Source of the DNA: Balneolaceae bacterium
GTDB lineage: Bacteria > Bacteroidota > Rhodothermia > Balneolales > Balneolaceae
Direction of reading: 5' to 3'
NCBI GenBank assembly: GCA_020832285.1
Contig: JAFIFB010000042.1
Coordinates: 1-54,037, forward strand
DNA length: 54,037 bases
Under the pieces are notes generated by a model, which had not been told where the DNA came from, did no database searches, and was given only the letters and a program-made list of their open reading frames with translations. Made by a program: the position numbers and the translations under genes. How positions within the stretch are numbered: the first letter of the stretch is position 1; each line of letters starts with the position of its first letter. Positions 25,603 to 35,011 of this stretch are shown in pieces.

Positions 25603-26799
25603 ATGGCAAAACTAACACTGAATGATGTTGAATTAAACGGTAAAACCGTTTTAATGAGAGTAGATTTTAACGTGCCGATCAAAGGGGGAGTGATTTCGGA
25701 TGACAACCGGATTGTGCAGGCACTCAAGTCGATCAACTTTGTAACCGATGCCGGTGCCAAACTGATCTTAACCAGCCACCTGGGCCGACCTGCCGATGCA
25801 CCGGATCCCGAATTCAGCCTGAAACCTGTGGCCGATCATCTCGCTACTCTTGTAGATGCCAGGGTTCATTTTGCAGAAGACTGCATTGGTGAGAAGCGTG
25901 AAGCCGCTGTAAACGCTGCCAATACCGGCGAAATAGTACTGCTCGAAAATGTACGTTTCCACCCTGGTGAGAAAAAGAACAATCCCGATTTTGCAAAACA
26001 ACTTGCTTCCGGTGCCGATCTGTTCGTAAATGATGCTTTTGGCAGCAGCCACCGTGCTCATGCTTCGGTTGCCGGTGTTACTGAATATTTGCAGCCATCG
26101 GTTTCAGGCTTTCTGCTCGAAAAAGAGATCCGCTATCTCGAAGAGAGTGTAAATAACCCGGAACGACCGTTTGTTGCTATATTGGGCGGCGCAAAAGTGT
26201 CCGACAAAATCGGTGTGATTGAAAACCTGCTATCTAAAGTAGACAGTATAGTTATAGGCGGTGGCATGACCTATACATTCTACAAAGCCAAAGGCCTGCC
26301 TATCGGCAACTCCCTGCTTGAGGAAGACAAAGTAGAGCTTGCCAAAGAACTGATCGAAAAAGCAAAGAAGGCCGGCGTAAACTTTATGCTACCGTTGGAT
26401 TCTGTTGTAGCCAAAGAGTTTAGTAACGATGCTGAAAACAAAGTAGTGGATGAGGATGGTATTGAAGATGGCTGGATGGCGCTCGATATTGGCCCGCAGT
26501 CTGCAATCGCATTCGGAAATCTGATCAAACAAGCCAAAACCGTTGTATGGAATGGCCCAATGGGAGTGTTTGAGATGAGCAATTTTGCGGATGGAACATT
26601 TGAGGTTGCAAATGCTCTGGCTGCAGCAACCGCAGATGGAGCTACCACGATCATCGGTGGCGGTGATTCAGCCTCTGCTATTAAAAAAGCCGGGCTTGAG
26701 AATCAGGTATCACACGTTTCAACCGGAGGGGGTGCAAGTCTCGAATACCTCGAAGGAAAGGAACTTCCGGGAGTTGCCGCTTTAACGGATAAAAAATAA
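25603..26799 (+). CDS. pgk: Phosphoglycerate kinase
   Basis: 398 residues, full length. RVDFNVP near the N-terminus, SHLGRP and LLENVRF bind 3-phosphoglycerate; [13 protein letters not shown] is the hinge region; the nucleotide-binding end has WNGPMGVFE and GGGDSASA. Catalyses the reversible transfer of phosphate from 1,3-bisphosphoglycerate to ADP in glycolysis. It is a single-gene unit with its own terminator and no other glycolytic gene adjacent. Confidence 0.98.
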   Translation: MAKLTLNDVELNGKTVLMRVDFNVPIKGGVISDDNRIVQALKSINFVTDAGAKLILTSHLGRPADAPDPEFSLKPVADHLATLVDARVHFAEDCIGEKREAAVNAANTGEIVLLENVRFHPGEKKNNPDFAKQLASGADLFVNDAFGSSHRAHASVAGVTEYLQPSVSGFLLEKEIRYLEESVNNPERPFVAILGGAKVSDKIGVIENLLSKVDSIVIGGGMTYTFYKAKGLPIGNSLLEEDKVELAKELIEKAKKAGVNFMLPLDSVVAKEFSNDAENKVVDEDGIEDGWMALDIGPQSAIAFGNLIKQAKTVVWNGPMGVFEMSNFADGTFEVANALAAATADGATTIIGGGDSASAIKKAGLENQVSHVSTGGGASLEYLEGKELPGVAALTDKK

Positions 26800-26886
26800 T
26801 CAAGCAGATTTTGCTTTCGGCTTCAGATAAATGTGATCTGAAGCGAGTGTGAATATCTGCTGCTGAGATTCTCTTTAAAACAAAAG

Positions 26887-26911
26887 AACCTTCCCGGAAG
26901 GGAGGGTTTTT
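26887..26911 (+). terminator. pgk terminator
   Basis: AACCTTCCC (26887-26895) pairs with GGGAGGGTT (26900-26908) with one G-T wobble, a GGAA tetraloop and a run of five T. It lies 88 bp after the pgk stop. Confidence 0.85.
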
Positions 26912-27003
26912 CTGATATTGCATGTACAATTGTCAAAATAAGTTTGCAATATCATCATATCTGTCCAAAACGTTTTTGAGGTTAGAAAGATGCCGATTCT
27001 CGC

Positions 27004-27076
27004 AGGCTTTCAGCCTGTAATTTCGGGCTAATACAGACAGTCTGAAAGCCTAAGATATCTCAGCGCCGGGAGCGCT
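27004..27076. repeat. Pair of perfect hairpins
   Basis: A 10-bp perfect inverted repeat (27004-27013 with 27042-27051), containing an inner CTGTA/TACAG pairing, is followed by a 5-bp GC stem (27062-27066 with 27072-27076). No T run follows either, so a terminator role is unlikely. Confidence 0.55.
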
Positions 27077-27146
27077 CTGGTTTAAAGGGTCTTGTCCTCT
27101 GGGGCAGGCTGCAGGTCTGTCCCGTGGGATCGCTATGCTGCAAGAG

Positions 27147-27173
27147 TCCCGGTTCGTTCAAACAGGGGGGATG
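27147..27173. repeat. 27-bp dispersed repeat, copy 2
   Basis: 25 of 27 bases match 19614-19640. Here it follows the hairpin block directly, which is not seen at the other copy. Confidence 0.65.
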
Positions 27174-27412
27174 TTAAACACCTTATTCAACTTCATGACT
27201 GCAAATACATTATTCACAGCCAAGCAGAGATAAAAGCGTCCAATAAATTTTTTCCTGCCAATATGATCAGACAAAAGTGATGACAATGATTTTTTCAAAA
27301 CCACTTTTTTCTCATTTTCTAATTATCCCGGTTGAAAAAAATGTAAAGATGTGCTTATTTAAAAAAATGACCTGTCTTTCAAAAAAATCATAATTAATAC
27401 GTTCAAATTTAT

Positions 27413-28108
27413 ATGTTTGATAAACTAAAAGATGCGATGCACCAAGCGTCAGGTATGGCGAAAGCCATGAAGTTTGATCCGTCTAAATTCAATGATCCTG
27501 TTGCGGAACAAATTGACTGGCGCACCATAAGCAGAAGCAGTACAAACTTTAAAACACACAAACTGGTAACTGACGGAGTAAACCGTGCTGAGTTTAAACC
27601 ATCTTTGAACGTAATCTTTTTTAGTTTGATATTTATAGGAGTTGCGGTTGGTTTTTTGATATACTGGCTTCCTCAGGAATTGGAGCAGGGACTGTCATTT
27701 ACAGTCGATGGATTAATGCCCTTTATTTTCCCTCTCATATTTGGAGGTCTTGGTGTTATTTTTTTGCTAAAACACAGTACACCTATTGTATTTGATAAAC
27801 TGACCGGGGCATTTTGGAAAGGAAAAAAGGAACCGGACCATCACACCAATCTCAGCTCGATGAAAAACGGAGCTCCTTTGGAAGAGATTCATGCATTGCA
27901 GCTGCTCAGGCGTTATAATAGAAAAAATAGCAGCAGCAGTTCAGGATCTTCATCCAGCCGCAGGGGATATTATGTTTATGAACTGAACCTTGTTCTCAAA
28001 GACGGAACACGCAAGCATGTTTTAGCCCACGGTGGCCGTGGGGCGATGCACGATGATGCGTCTGAATTAGCTGAGTTTCTTGGTGTCCCGCTTTGGGCTG
28101 TTACATGA
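27413..28108 (+). CDS. Hypothetical two-helix membrane protein
   Basis: 231 residues. A soluble N-terminus (about 1-60) precedes two membrane helices (about 63-83 and 97-118). A cytoplasmic or exposed C-terminal domain follows with a Ser-rich linker (SSSSSGSSSSRR) and a conserved-looking tail (LKDGTRKHVLAHGG, ELAEFLGVPLWAV). The pattern 'helix pair, then a domain with VFDKLTGAFW' resembles membrane proteins that carry a small PH-like domain, but I do not recognise a named family. Single-gene unit. Confidence 0.75.
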   Translation: MFDKLKDAMHQASGMAKAMKFDPSKFNDPVAEQIDWRTISRSSTNFKTHKLVTDGVNRAEFKPSLNVIFFSLIFIGVAVGFLIYWLPQELEQGLSFTVDGLMPFIFPLIFGGLGVIFLLKHSTPIVFDKLTGAFWKGKKEPDHHTNLSSMKNGAPLEEIHALQLLRRYNRKNSSSSSGSSSSRRGYYVYELNLVLKDGTRKHVLAHGGRGAMHDDASELAEFLGVPLWAVT

Positions 28109-28209
28109 CGGATTTATTGGCTGAGCAGCGGTTTTCAGTGCCTTAGTTTTTAAATCCTGCCAAAAAATGACAAGAAAACTTTTAAACGCTTTGTGAAAGT
28201 GAATGGATG

Positions 28210-28262
28210 AGCTATCATCCGTCAGCATGGTCGTTGCTGAAAAAAGCTGAATGCTGATAGCT
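28210..28262. repeat. Inverted repeat between convergent genes
   Basis: AGCTATCA (28210-28217) and TCAGCAT (28222-28228) both find partners in ATGCTGATAGCT (28251-28262). The long stem lies between the converging genes that end at 28108 and 28332 and may serve as a two-way stop, though no T run is present. Confidence 0.4.
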
Positions 28263-28331
28263 TAACATGTTCAAATTTTTTGGTACTGGCTTCGCCAGGT
28301 TAGGAAACCCGGTTTTTTGTGATGATACTTG

Positions 28332-30038
28332 TTAGTCTTCACCCTCATGTTTTCGGGTTTTAGCAATCGATTTGCTGAGGATAAACACCGGCACCAATCC
28401 AACGAGAATGATCGCCAGTGCTGCCCCTGAAGATTCGGCGAGGCGTTCGTCCGATGCAAGTCGATATACCTGGACGGCAAGAGTATCAAAATTAAATGGA
28501 CGCACGATAATGGTTGCCGGCAGCTCTTTGATTACATCCACGATCACCAGCATAATGGCGGCAAACAGGCTGCCCGACATCATCGGAATGTGTATTTTGC
28601 CAAGTATTTTTCCAAAACTGTAACCCATTCCCTCTGCAGCTTCATCCATATTCGGGGTTATTTTTCCAAGGCTTGCCTCCACCGTGTTAAATGCCACAGC
28701 CAAAAAACGAACTACGTATGCGAAGATCAGTGCAAATATAGTTCCGCTCAAAATTAAACCGGAGGAGATTCCGAATGTAGTTCGAAGCCAGGAATCAACG
28801 GTGTTGTCCAGCCATCCAAATGGAATCAGAATGCCTACGGCAATAACTGAACCGGGAATGGCGTAGCCCATTGATCCAATACGGGTGGACATTTTTGTGA
28901 GTGGATTGGGACTCAGCCGTACTCCGTAAGCCATTACCAGGGCCACGGTGAGAGCGAAAAGTCCTGCAAGGATAGCTACGAGAATGGTGTTAAGGCTGTA
29001 CTGGAAAAAGCGGGAGTCCACAGCAGCATCGAAATTGGCAATCATCATATCTGTCAGAATCGCGGTCGGAATCAAAAAGCCAACCATTATGGGCGTCAGG
29101 CAGAAGAAGGTGCTTGCCCACGCTTTCCAGCCTTTCAGATTGTACACATAGAGGCGCTTGTAACGTCCGGTACCGCCTTGTTTCAAATTCATCTTGTTAC
29201 GGCTCCACCTTTCCAGAAGAATCAGAAAAAGTATAAAAATCATCAAAAAACCGGCAAGTTGGGCGGCTGCAGCCCGTTCACCCAGTCCAAACCAGGTTCG
29301 GTAGATGCCGGTGGTAAAAGTTTGAACCCCAAAATAATCCACCGTTCCAAAATCGTTCAGTGTTTCCATGAGTGCAAGAGCCATACCAGCAGCAATGGAT
29401 GGACGGGCCAGGGGTAGTGCAATTTTGTAGAAGCTCTGGAATGGTGTGGCGCCGAGGCTCCGGCTCGCCTCCAGCAGGGAGGAAGACTGTTCAAGAAACG
29501 CAGCACGGGTGAGCAGATAGACGTACGGAAAAAAAACGAAAGACATCATCATAATCGCTCCGCCGATACTGCGCACATTCGGGAACCAATAATCACCCAA
29601 GCCCCATCCTGTCAAATCCCGGAGCATCGACTGAACCGGCCCGGTGTATGCCAGGAAGTCGGTGTAGGTGTATGCCATTAGGTAAGCCGGGACGGCCATC
29701 GGAAGGATAAGCATCCAGTTAAACCAGCGGCTTCCGGGAAACCGGCACATGGTTACCAGCCAGGCGGTACCAACACCAAGAAGAAAAACACCCGATCCCA
29801 CACCGAGCATCAGCCAGATAGAATTCTTGATGTAATCGGGCAGAACTGTAGAAGCCAGATGCTGCCATACATCCCCGCTGGGAACAAATATATTTGCAGC
29901 CACGGTAAATATAGGAATCCCGACCAGAAGTGCGATAAAAATGGTAATGAAATTCCACCATCCGGAACCCGCCTTATTTTGGGAAATTTGAGGCCAGAAA
30001 GTTCCGGTTCGAGTCATTTCAAGGATGTTACGGATCAT
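28332..30038 (-). CDS. Iron(III)-type ABC transporter permease (FbpB/AfuB-like, two-domain)
   Basis: 568 residues with about 12 membrane helices in two BPD_transp_1 halves. Each half has its ATPase-contact loop: EASRSLGATPFQSFYKIALPLARPSI and EAAEGMGYSFGKILGKIHIPMM. This duplicated layout is that of ferric iron importers (FbpB, SfuB) and relatives such as ThiP. No ATPase or periplasmic binding protein gene lies next to it, so partners must be elsewhere. It follows a CrtI-like oxidoreductase gene by 67 bp on the same strand. Metal specificity is inferred from family resemblance. Confidence 0.85.
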   Translation of the reverse strand: MIRNILEMTRTGTFWPQISQNKAGSGWWNFITIFIALLVGIPIFTVAANIFVPSGDVWQHLASTVLPDYIKNSIWLMLGVGSGVFLLGVGTAWLVTMCRFPGSRWFNWMLILPMAVPAYLMAYTYTDFLAYTGPVQSMLRDLTGWGLGDYWFPNVRSIGGAIMMMSFVFFPYVYLLTRAAFLEQSSSLLEASRSLGATPFQSFYKIALPLARPSIAAGMALALMETLNDFGTVDYFGVQTFTTGIYRTWFGLGERAAAAQLAGFLMIFILFLILLERWSRNKMNLKQGGTGRYKRLYVYNLKGWKAWASTFFCLTPIMVGFLIPTAILTDMMIANFDAAVDSRFFQYSLNTILVAILAGLFALTVALVMAYGVRLSPNPLTKMSTRIGSMGYAIPGSVIAVGILIPFGWLDNTVDSWLRTTFGISSGLILSGTIFALIFAYVVRFLAVAFNTVEASLGKITPNMDEAAEGMGYSFGKILGKIHIPMMSGSLFAAIMLVIVDVIKELPATIIVRPFNFDTLAVQVYRLASDERLAESSGAALAIILVGLVPVFILSKSIAKTRKHEGED

Positions 30039-30105
30039 ATCAACCAGCCTCCATCCGGATGCGGGTCATAAAAAATCATACTCTTCAAACTGCTTGGCGA
30101 AAACA

Positions 30106-31566
30106 TTAATCTCCGTATTTCCAGTCTGCTTTTTTGAGCTTGAACTCTTTTTTGAGAACAAGATTGGCTGCGTGATATCCGCACATGCCGTGAACCCCTC
30201 CGCCAGGCGGTGTAGAGGCCGAACAGATATAAACGCCTTCTGTTGGCGTGGAGTATGGGTTGATAAAACGCACGGGCCTTGAAAATAGCTGAAAGATATC
30301 CTGCCTTCCACCTGTTATATCACCGCCGATGTAGTTGGCATTATATTGCTCCATCTGAATCGTATTCATCGTAACTTTTTCGTCAATCACATCACGGAAA
30401 CCAGGAGCAAAACGCTCGATCTGATTTTCAATAGATTCGGTCATATCTGCGGTTGAGCCGTTCGGTACGTGACAATAAGCCCAGAGGGTCTGTTTTTCAT
30501 TGGGGGTTCGTTTGTTATCAAATAAACTCTGCTGAGTTACAAGTACAAACGGCTTCTCCGAATATTTACCGAGATCCATCAGTTTTTCAGATTCGGCAAC
30601 TTCGTCAAATCGTCCTCCAATATGTACCGTTCCGGCCCTTTTGCACTGGTGATCTTTCCACGGAACAGGCTCCTTCAGAATATAATCAATTTTAAATACG
30701 CCCGGTCCGTGGCGAAATTTTCTGAGTTTTCGTTTATAGGACTGTGGCAAATCGTCGCCCATAATCCTTGACATCTGGATAGGTGAAAGATCAAACAAAA
30801 CAGCATTGGATGAAGGAATTTGTTTGATTTCTTTGATTTCAATTCCGGTTTTAATCACCCCGCCGTGAGATCTGAAACAGGCCGCCATTGCATTTGCGAT
30901 GGATTGCGAGCCGCCCTCAGCCAGCGGCCAGCCATGAGTATGAGCGGTTCCCAAAAAGACTAAGCCAATGGCCGATGTCATCCATGCACTAAGTGGGAGA
31001 ATACTGTGAGCAGCCATCCCGGAAAAGAGCGCTTTGGCGCGTTCGGTCTCAAATCGGTTTTGAAATGTGGATGCTGATAAAATCCCTTTCAGTCCGAATG
31101 ATGCGAGCTTGATGGGATGGGTTGGAATTCGAAGCGGACCTAAAAAATCGTGTGTCAGCTCTTCCCAGTTCTTTACAATCGGTTCGATGACAGAGCGATA
31201 GACTTTCTCATCGGGCCCGAGGTGAAAAGCCGTTTCCATCAGGTCGTTATAGAGAATGGCAGCCGGTTCATCGTCCATCGGATGTGCAGCCGGTAAAACG
31301 GGATGTATCCACTTAAGTCCGAATTTTTCGAGAGGCAGGCTGCGCATAAATGGAGAAGCCAGCGCCATCGGATGAATGGCTGAACAGACATCGTGGTGAT
31401 ATCCGGTACGGATCAGCTCTTTTGTGCGCAGACCTCCGCCGATGGTATCGGAAGCTTCTATAATCAGTACGGAAAGTCCCTCCTGGACGAGACGGATGCC
31501 CGCAGCCAGCCCATTCGGCCCGGAGCCTACAATGACAGCGTCAAATTTGTTTGATGGTTTCGGCAA
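30106..31566 (-). CDS. Phytoene-desaturase-like FAD oxidoreductase (PYROXD2-like)
   Basis: 486 residues. FDAVIVGSGPNGLAAGI gives the FAD-binding motif with the PNGLAA signature of the CrtI-like group that includes PYROXD2. IGGGLRT and the C-terminal YICSASTPPGGGVHGMCGYHAA match the second FAD contact. Members include carotenoid desaturases, but this subgroup usually lies outside carotenoid clusters and its reaction is unknown. No crtB or other carotenoid gene is in the window. Confidence 0.85.
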   Translation of the reverse strand: MPKPSNKFDAVIVGSGPNGLAAGIRLVQEGLSVLIIEASDTIGGGLRTKELIRTGYHHDVCSAIHPMALASPFMRSLPLEKFGLKWIHPVLPAAHPMDDEPAAILYNDLMETAFHLGPDEKVYRSVIEPIVKNWEELTHDFLGPLRIPTHPIKLASFGLKGILSASTFQNRFETERAKALFSGMAAHSILPLSAWMTSAIGLVFLGTAHTHGWPLAEGGSQSIANAMAACFRSHGGVIKTGIEIKEIKQIPSSNAVLFDLSPIQMSRIMGDDLPQSYKRKLRKFRHGPGVFKIDYILKEPVPWKDHQCKRAGTVHIGGRFDEVAESEKLMDLGKYSEKPFVLVTQQSLFDNKRTPNEKQTLWAYCHVPNGSTADMTESIENQIERFAPGFRDVIDEKVTMNTIQMEQYNANYIGGDITGGRQDIFQLFSRPVRFINPYSTPTEGVYICSASTPPGGGVHGMCGYHAANLVLKKEFKLKKADWKYGD

Positions 31567-31726
31567 AAACTTTTTATTAGATCTGTAAAGCGAGTTGTAA
31601 AGGTACGCAAACCTTCATCAAACCTGAAGTTGAAAAGAGACAGGAGTTATCCCATTTTCTGATTTAGAAATCAAATTTACTGGTTAAGGAGTTACTTTAT
31701 CGCTTGGACATGTCTCTGTTTCTCTA

Positions 31727-32602
31727 TTACTGCCGTGCCGTTCTGCGCTGGAAGAAGTTGATGAGCGGCCGAATGTATGAACGGTTAGTATAAACATCCA
31801 CCGAATCCATTTTGTTACGGATAAAGTACTCTTTCAGGTTCTTTTTGTGCTCCAGTACTTTGGCTTTGTATGCCGTTCGAACTTTTTTGCTGGATGTGTC
31901 CACAATTGTCTGTTCACCGGTTTCGGCATCGAGAAGTGGTACCACACCGATATTTGGCAGATCTTCTTCAAGTTCATCATTGATTACAAGATTTACCAAA
32001 TCGTGCTTTCGCCCGGTAATACGGTGCTCTTTATCGAAATTCTGATCCTGAAAATCTGAAGCCAGAATCACGATCGCTTTTCGGTTCAATAGTCGATTTA
32101 CATAGGAGAGAGCTTCGGCTATGGAAGTTTTTGTTCCGGCCGGTTCGGTGGTGTAGAGTTCTCGAATAAGTCTCAGTACATGCGTTCGGCCCTTTTTGGG
32201 CGGGACTACCTTCTCTATTTTATCGCTGAACAACACCATTCCTACTTTGTCACCGTTTTTGATAGCGCTGAATGCAAGCACCGCACAAATTTCAATGGCC
32301 AGTTCCATTTTGGTCTGAGAACGGCTGCCAAAAAATCCGCTGGGTGAAATATCCACACAGAGCATCAGAGTCTGTTCGCGCTCCTCTTCAAATACTTTGA
32401 TAAACGGTTCTCCATTTCGCGCGGTCACGTTCCAGTCGATCTGGCGCACATCATCCCCGAAAGTATACTCCCTTACCTCTGAAAATTCCATTCCGCGGCC
32501 TTTAAACGCCGATTGATATTCTCCGCCAAAAACATTGTTCACCAAACCCTTGGTGCGGATTTCAAGTTTCCGGACTTTAGAAAGAATTTCTTTTGAGATC
32601 AT
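31727..32602 (-). CDS. DUF58 domain protein (vWA-like)
   Basis: 291 residues, typical length. GRGMEFSEVREYTFGDDVRQIDWNVTAR is the DUF58 signature, followed by a vWA-like domain starting CVDISPSGFFG. DUF58 proteins normally work with MoxR ATPases in envelope or stress functions. The MoxR gene here is about 11 kb away, so the usual pair is split, unless a second moxR exists outside the window. No signal peptide or membrane helix. Confidence 0.9.
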   Translation of the reverse strand: MISKEILSKVRKLEIRTKGLVNNVFGGEYQSAFKGRGMEFSEVREYTFGDDVRQIDWNVTARNGEPFIKVFEEEREQTLMLCVDISPSGFFGSRSQTKMELAIEICAVLAFSAIKNGDKVGMVLFSDKIEKVVPPKKGRTHVLRLIRELYTTEPAGTKTSIAEALSYVNRLLNRKAIVILASDFQDQNFDKEHRITGRKHDLVNLVINDELEEDLPNIGVVPLLDAETGEQTIVDTSSKKVRTAYKAKVLEHKKNLKEYFIRNKMDSVDVYTNRSYIRPLINFFQRRTARQ

Positions 32603-33444
32603 AAACGATTATTCGGTTGAAAGTACTGCACAAAACAGAAACGAATAGAATCTAACCAGATTTTGGTACCCAAAAAAATGAGAAATTTTCCCGTTTTTTT
32701 GAGAGCATTCACAAATGACAATTTTCAAATACCAAACAAGAGACCAAGGCATTCATCCGAAATCCCGTGATGCTAAACACTCGTCAAGGACGAAGAAATG
32801 TTGCTTTTTAAAAAAAAACAGAAAACGGAATAATATTTTTCATTCATCTTGGATAGAAGCTTTTTATTGAAAATTGTAGAATCATACAAATCAGAACAGA
32901 GTCAAAATTCTTTAACAATAGCTTAATAGTGCGTTAAAGATCTGATAAATCATAAAGGTGATTCTTTGCCAGAGAAATAAATTAATGTAAAGATATTACA
33001 TATAACCGAATGCTGATCGGAAGTGATTTTAACAAAAAATGCGAAAGTATATTGCGAGAAGCCGGGAAAATCAGTAATCAACAACCGTTTATAAATTAGG
33101 TCGGTATCATTCAGGGTTATTCTTGTGCAGCTAATCAGAGTGTTCCATTTCGATAAACCATCTTCTTTTTTTATGCTCATTTAGCATCTGGTTCAGATTT
33201 TTTTATGGCTAGCTGTTTGATACTGTAAGCTCAAGTTCAAAATAATAGCACTGTTAATCGAGGCCGATAAAGGTGGAATGATGAAAAATTTTACCATATT
33301 AAATAGTGGATAAAACTTTCAAGAGGAGCGTGATTATATAAAAGTATATAAACTTTACAAAATGGTGGTATTTTTATTATAATTAAACCTGCACTAAAAT
33401 TTTAATGAAAGCATTTTTATGCTTCAAAAAAAGGAGTGACAGCT
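32603..33444. other. Long intergenic region, no supported gene
   Basis: 842 bp between divergent genes, very AT-rich. A 76-codon frame at 32950-33180 on the minus strand has no ribosome-binding site or recognisable composition, and I do not call it. Promoters of the DUF58 gene and the lipoprotein gene should lie here. Confidence 0.45.
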
Positions 33445-33855
33445 TTGAAGAGACTCACATTTATTTTTATTCTTTCATTATTTTTTGTGATTTCAGGATG
33501 CGGTATTTTTGGGTCGGATGACGACGGAAATCCGCTTGCCGGTGAAGTTTCATTCACTATAGAAGGTGAACCGGGAACAACAGCTTTCATGGCACACAGT
33601 TATTCCGAAGGATTGGAGTTTTTCGGTGAAACACTTGGCACTATAGAAATTCCATCATCAGGAGTATACATCCAGGATCTTGAAAGCGGCGATTTTGATG
33701 CCTATCAGGTTAGTGCAACAGTGGCAGACCCGGATGTTACCATTACTCTTCGGTTAAAAAGTAATGGCGATGTACTGGATGAAACATCCGAACGAGAAGA
33801 AGAGGGTTTCTATATTGCTCAATATGGGGAATTCCCTGATTTTGGTTTAGAATAA
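33445..33855 (+). CDS. Small lipoprotein
   Basis: 136 residues from TTG at 33445. The frame opens at a GTG at 33436, but that codon overlaps the strong AAGGAG at 33431-33436, which is placed 8 bases before the TTG, so the TTG is the start. Signal peptide LKRLTFIFILSLFFVISG with lipobox VISG-C, so the mature protein is lipid-anchored. The acidic residues after Cys (GSDDDGN) and the mostly beta-strand body suggest exposure at the surface. Function unknown. Confidence 0.8.
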   Translation: MKRLTFIFILSLFFVISGCGIFGSDDDGNPLAGEVSFTIEGEPGTTAFMAHSYSEGLEFFGETLGTIEIPSSGVYIQDLESGDFDAYQVSATVADPDVTITLRLKSNGDVLDETSEREEEGFYIAQYGEFPDFGLE

Positions 33856-33927
33856 ATATTGGTTACTTCTATCCGTGGTTTTGTCTGTATATCTATAAGG
33901 AGAATCTTCAAATAACTATCGGATAAC

Positions 33928-34974
33928 ATGAGAGAACAAATTCAAACGGCAATTATAGGATATGGGAAATCTGCAAAGGTTTTTCATGCACCGCTGCTGA
34001 AAGTGTTACCTGATTATGAGGTCAGCTCAGTTCTGCAGCGATCAAAAATTGATTCAAAGGAAGATTTCAGAGATGCAAAAATTGTTCGGGACCTTAAAGA
34101 TCTGCTGAAAGATGACAGGATTGAACTGGTAATTATCACCACACCCAATCATCTCCATTTTGAACAAGCTTTTCAGGCTCTAAATGCAGATAAACACGTG
34201 GTTATTGATAAGCCGTTTACGGTAACATCGGGGGAAGCTGAGAAACTGATCCGTCTGGCTCAGTCAAAAAACAGAATCATTACAGCCTATCAAAACCGAA
34301 GGTGGGATGGAGACTTTCTAACTTTACGGAAGCTGGTTCACGATAAATCAGTTGGAGAACCGGTGGAATTCATTTCGTCTTTTGACCGCTACCGGAGTGA
34401 ACGAAAAGAAAATGACTGGAAAGAGAAGAAGCTGCCGGGCAGCGGCATCTTGTATGACCTGGGTTCTCATTTAATCGATCAAACACTTCTTTTGTTTGGG
34501 AAACCTGAAAAGGTTTATGCAGATATTCGTGTTCAGCGAGGTGGTGATGTTGAGGATTATTTTGAGATAGACCTTTATTATCCCGGTCTCAAAGCCAAGC
34601 TGAAAGCGGGAATGCTGGTTGCGGATGAAACACCGAGATTTATCCTGAGGGGGAGGGAAGGTTCATTTGTGAAGATTGGGAAAGATGTCCAGGAAGATGC
34701 ACTTACAGCAAAGAAAAATCCGGCCGGTTCTGACTGGGGTACAGAATCTCCATCAAGCTATGGTACAATTTACAGGCCAAAAGACGGTAATATTGAACAA
34801 GAGAAAATTGATACTGTACCGGGCAACTATCTCAGATTTTATGAAATGCTGGCACAGGCTATTCGCAAAAAAAATGACCCGCCTGTGAACCCAGACACCG
34901 TAAAAGAGGGTATTAAAATAATCGAAGCCGCACTTGAGAGTCATCAGTCCGGGCGGGTGGTATCTGTGAAGTAG
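33928..34974 (+). CDS. Gfo/Idh/MocA-family oxidoreductase (YdgJ-like)
   Basis: 348 residues. AIIGYGKSAKVFHAPLL is the NAD(P)-binding motif of the YdgJ-type subgroup; TTPNHLHFEQA and DKPFTVTSGEAEKLI carry the conserved lysine of the catalytic region. The C-terminal alpha/beta domain has GSGILYDLGSHLIDQ. These enzymes oxidise or reduce a sugar or inositol-type alcohol. The start is ATG 33928. The lipoprotein gene ends 72 bp upstream. Confidence 0.88.
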   Translation: MREQIQTAIIGYGKSAKVFHAPLLKVLPDYEVSSVLQRSKIDSKEDFRDAKIVRDLKDLLKDDRIELVIITTPNHLHFEQAFQALNADKHVVIDKPFTVTSGEAEKLIRLAQSKNRIITAYQNRRWDGDFLTLRKLVHDKSVGEPVEFISSFDRYRSERKENDWKEKKLPGSGILYDLGSHLIDQTLLLFGKPEKVYADIRVQRGGDVEDYFEIDLYYPGLKAKLKAGMLVADETPRFILRGREGSFVKIGKDVQEDALTAKKNPAGSDWGTESPSSYGTIYRPKDGNIEQEKIDTVPGNYLRFYEMLAQAIRKKNDPPVNPDTVKEGIKIIEAALESHQSGRVVSVK

Positions 34975-35011
34975 GGCAATCGTAAAGTCTCTTACGCTGG
35001 ATATGTTCTGG

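Larger units (their letters stand above)
26912..27412. other. Intergenic region with hairpins and a dispersed repeat
   Basis: 501 bp with no gene. From 27004 it is structured: AGGCTTTCAG (27004-27013) pairs with CTGAAAGCCT (27042-27051), and AGCGC (27062-27066) pairs with GCGCT (27072-27076). The 27-bp repeat at 27147-27173 ends this block. The last 200 bp are AT-rich and likely promote the next gene. Confidence 0.5.

Noticed and set aside
32950-33180. 76-codon minus-strand frame in the 842-bp gap
   Set aside because: No ribosome-binding site, no recognisable composition and no neighbour relation; likely chance.
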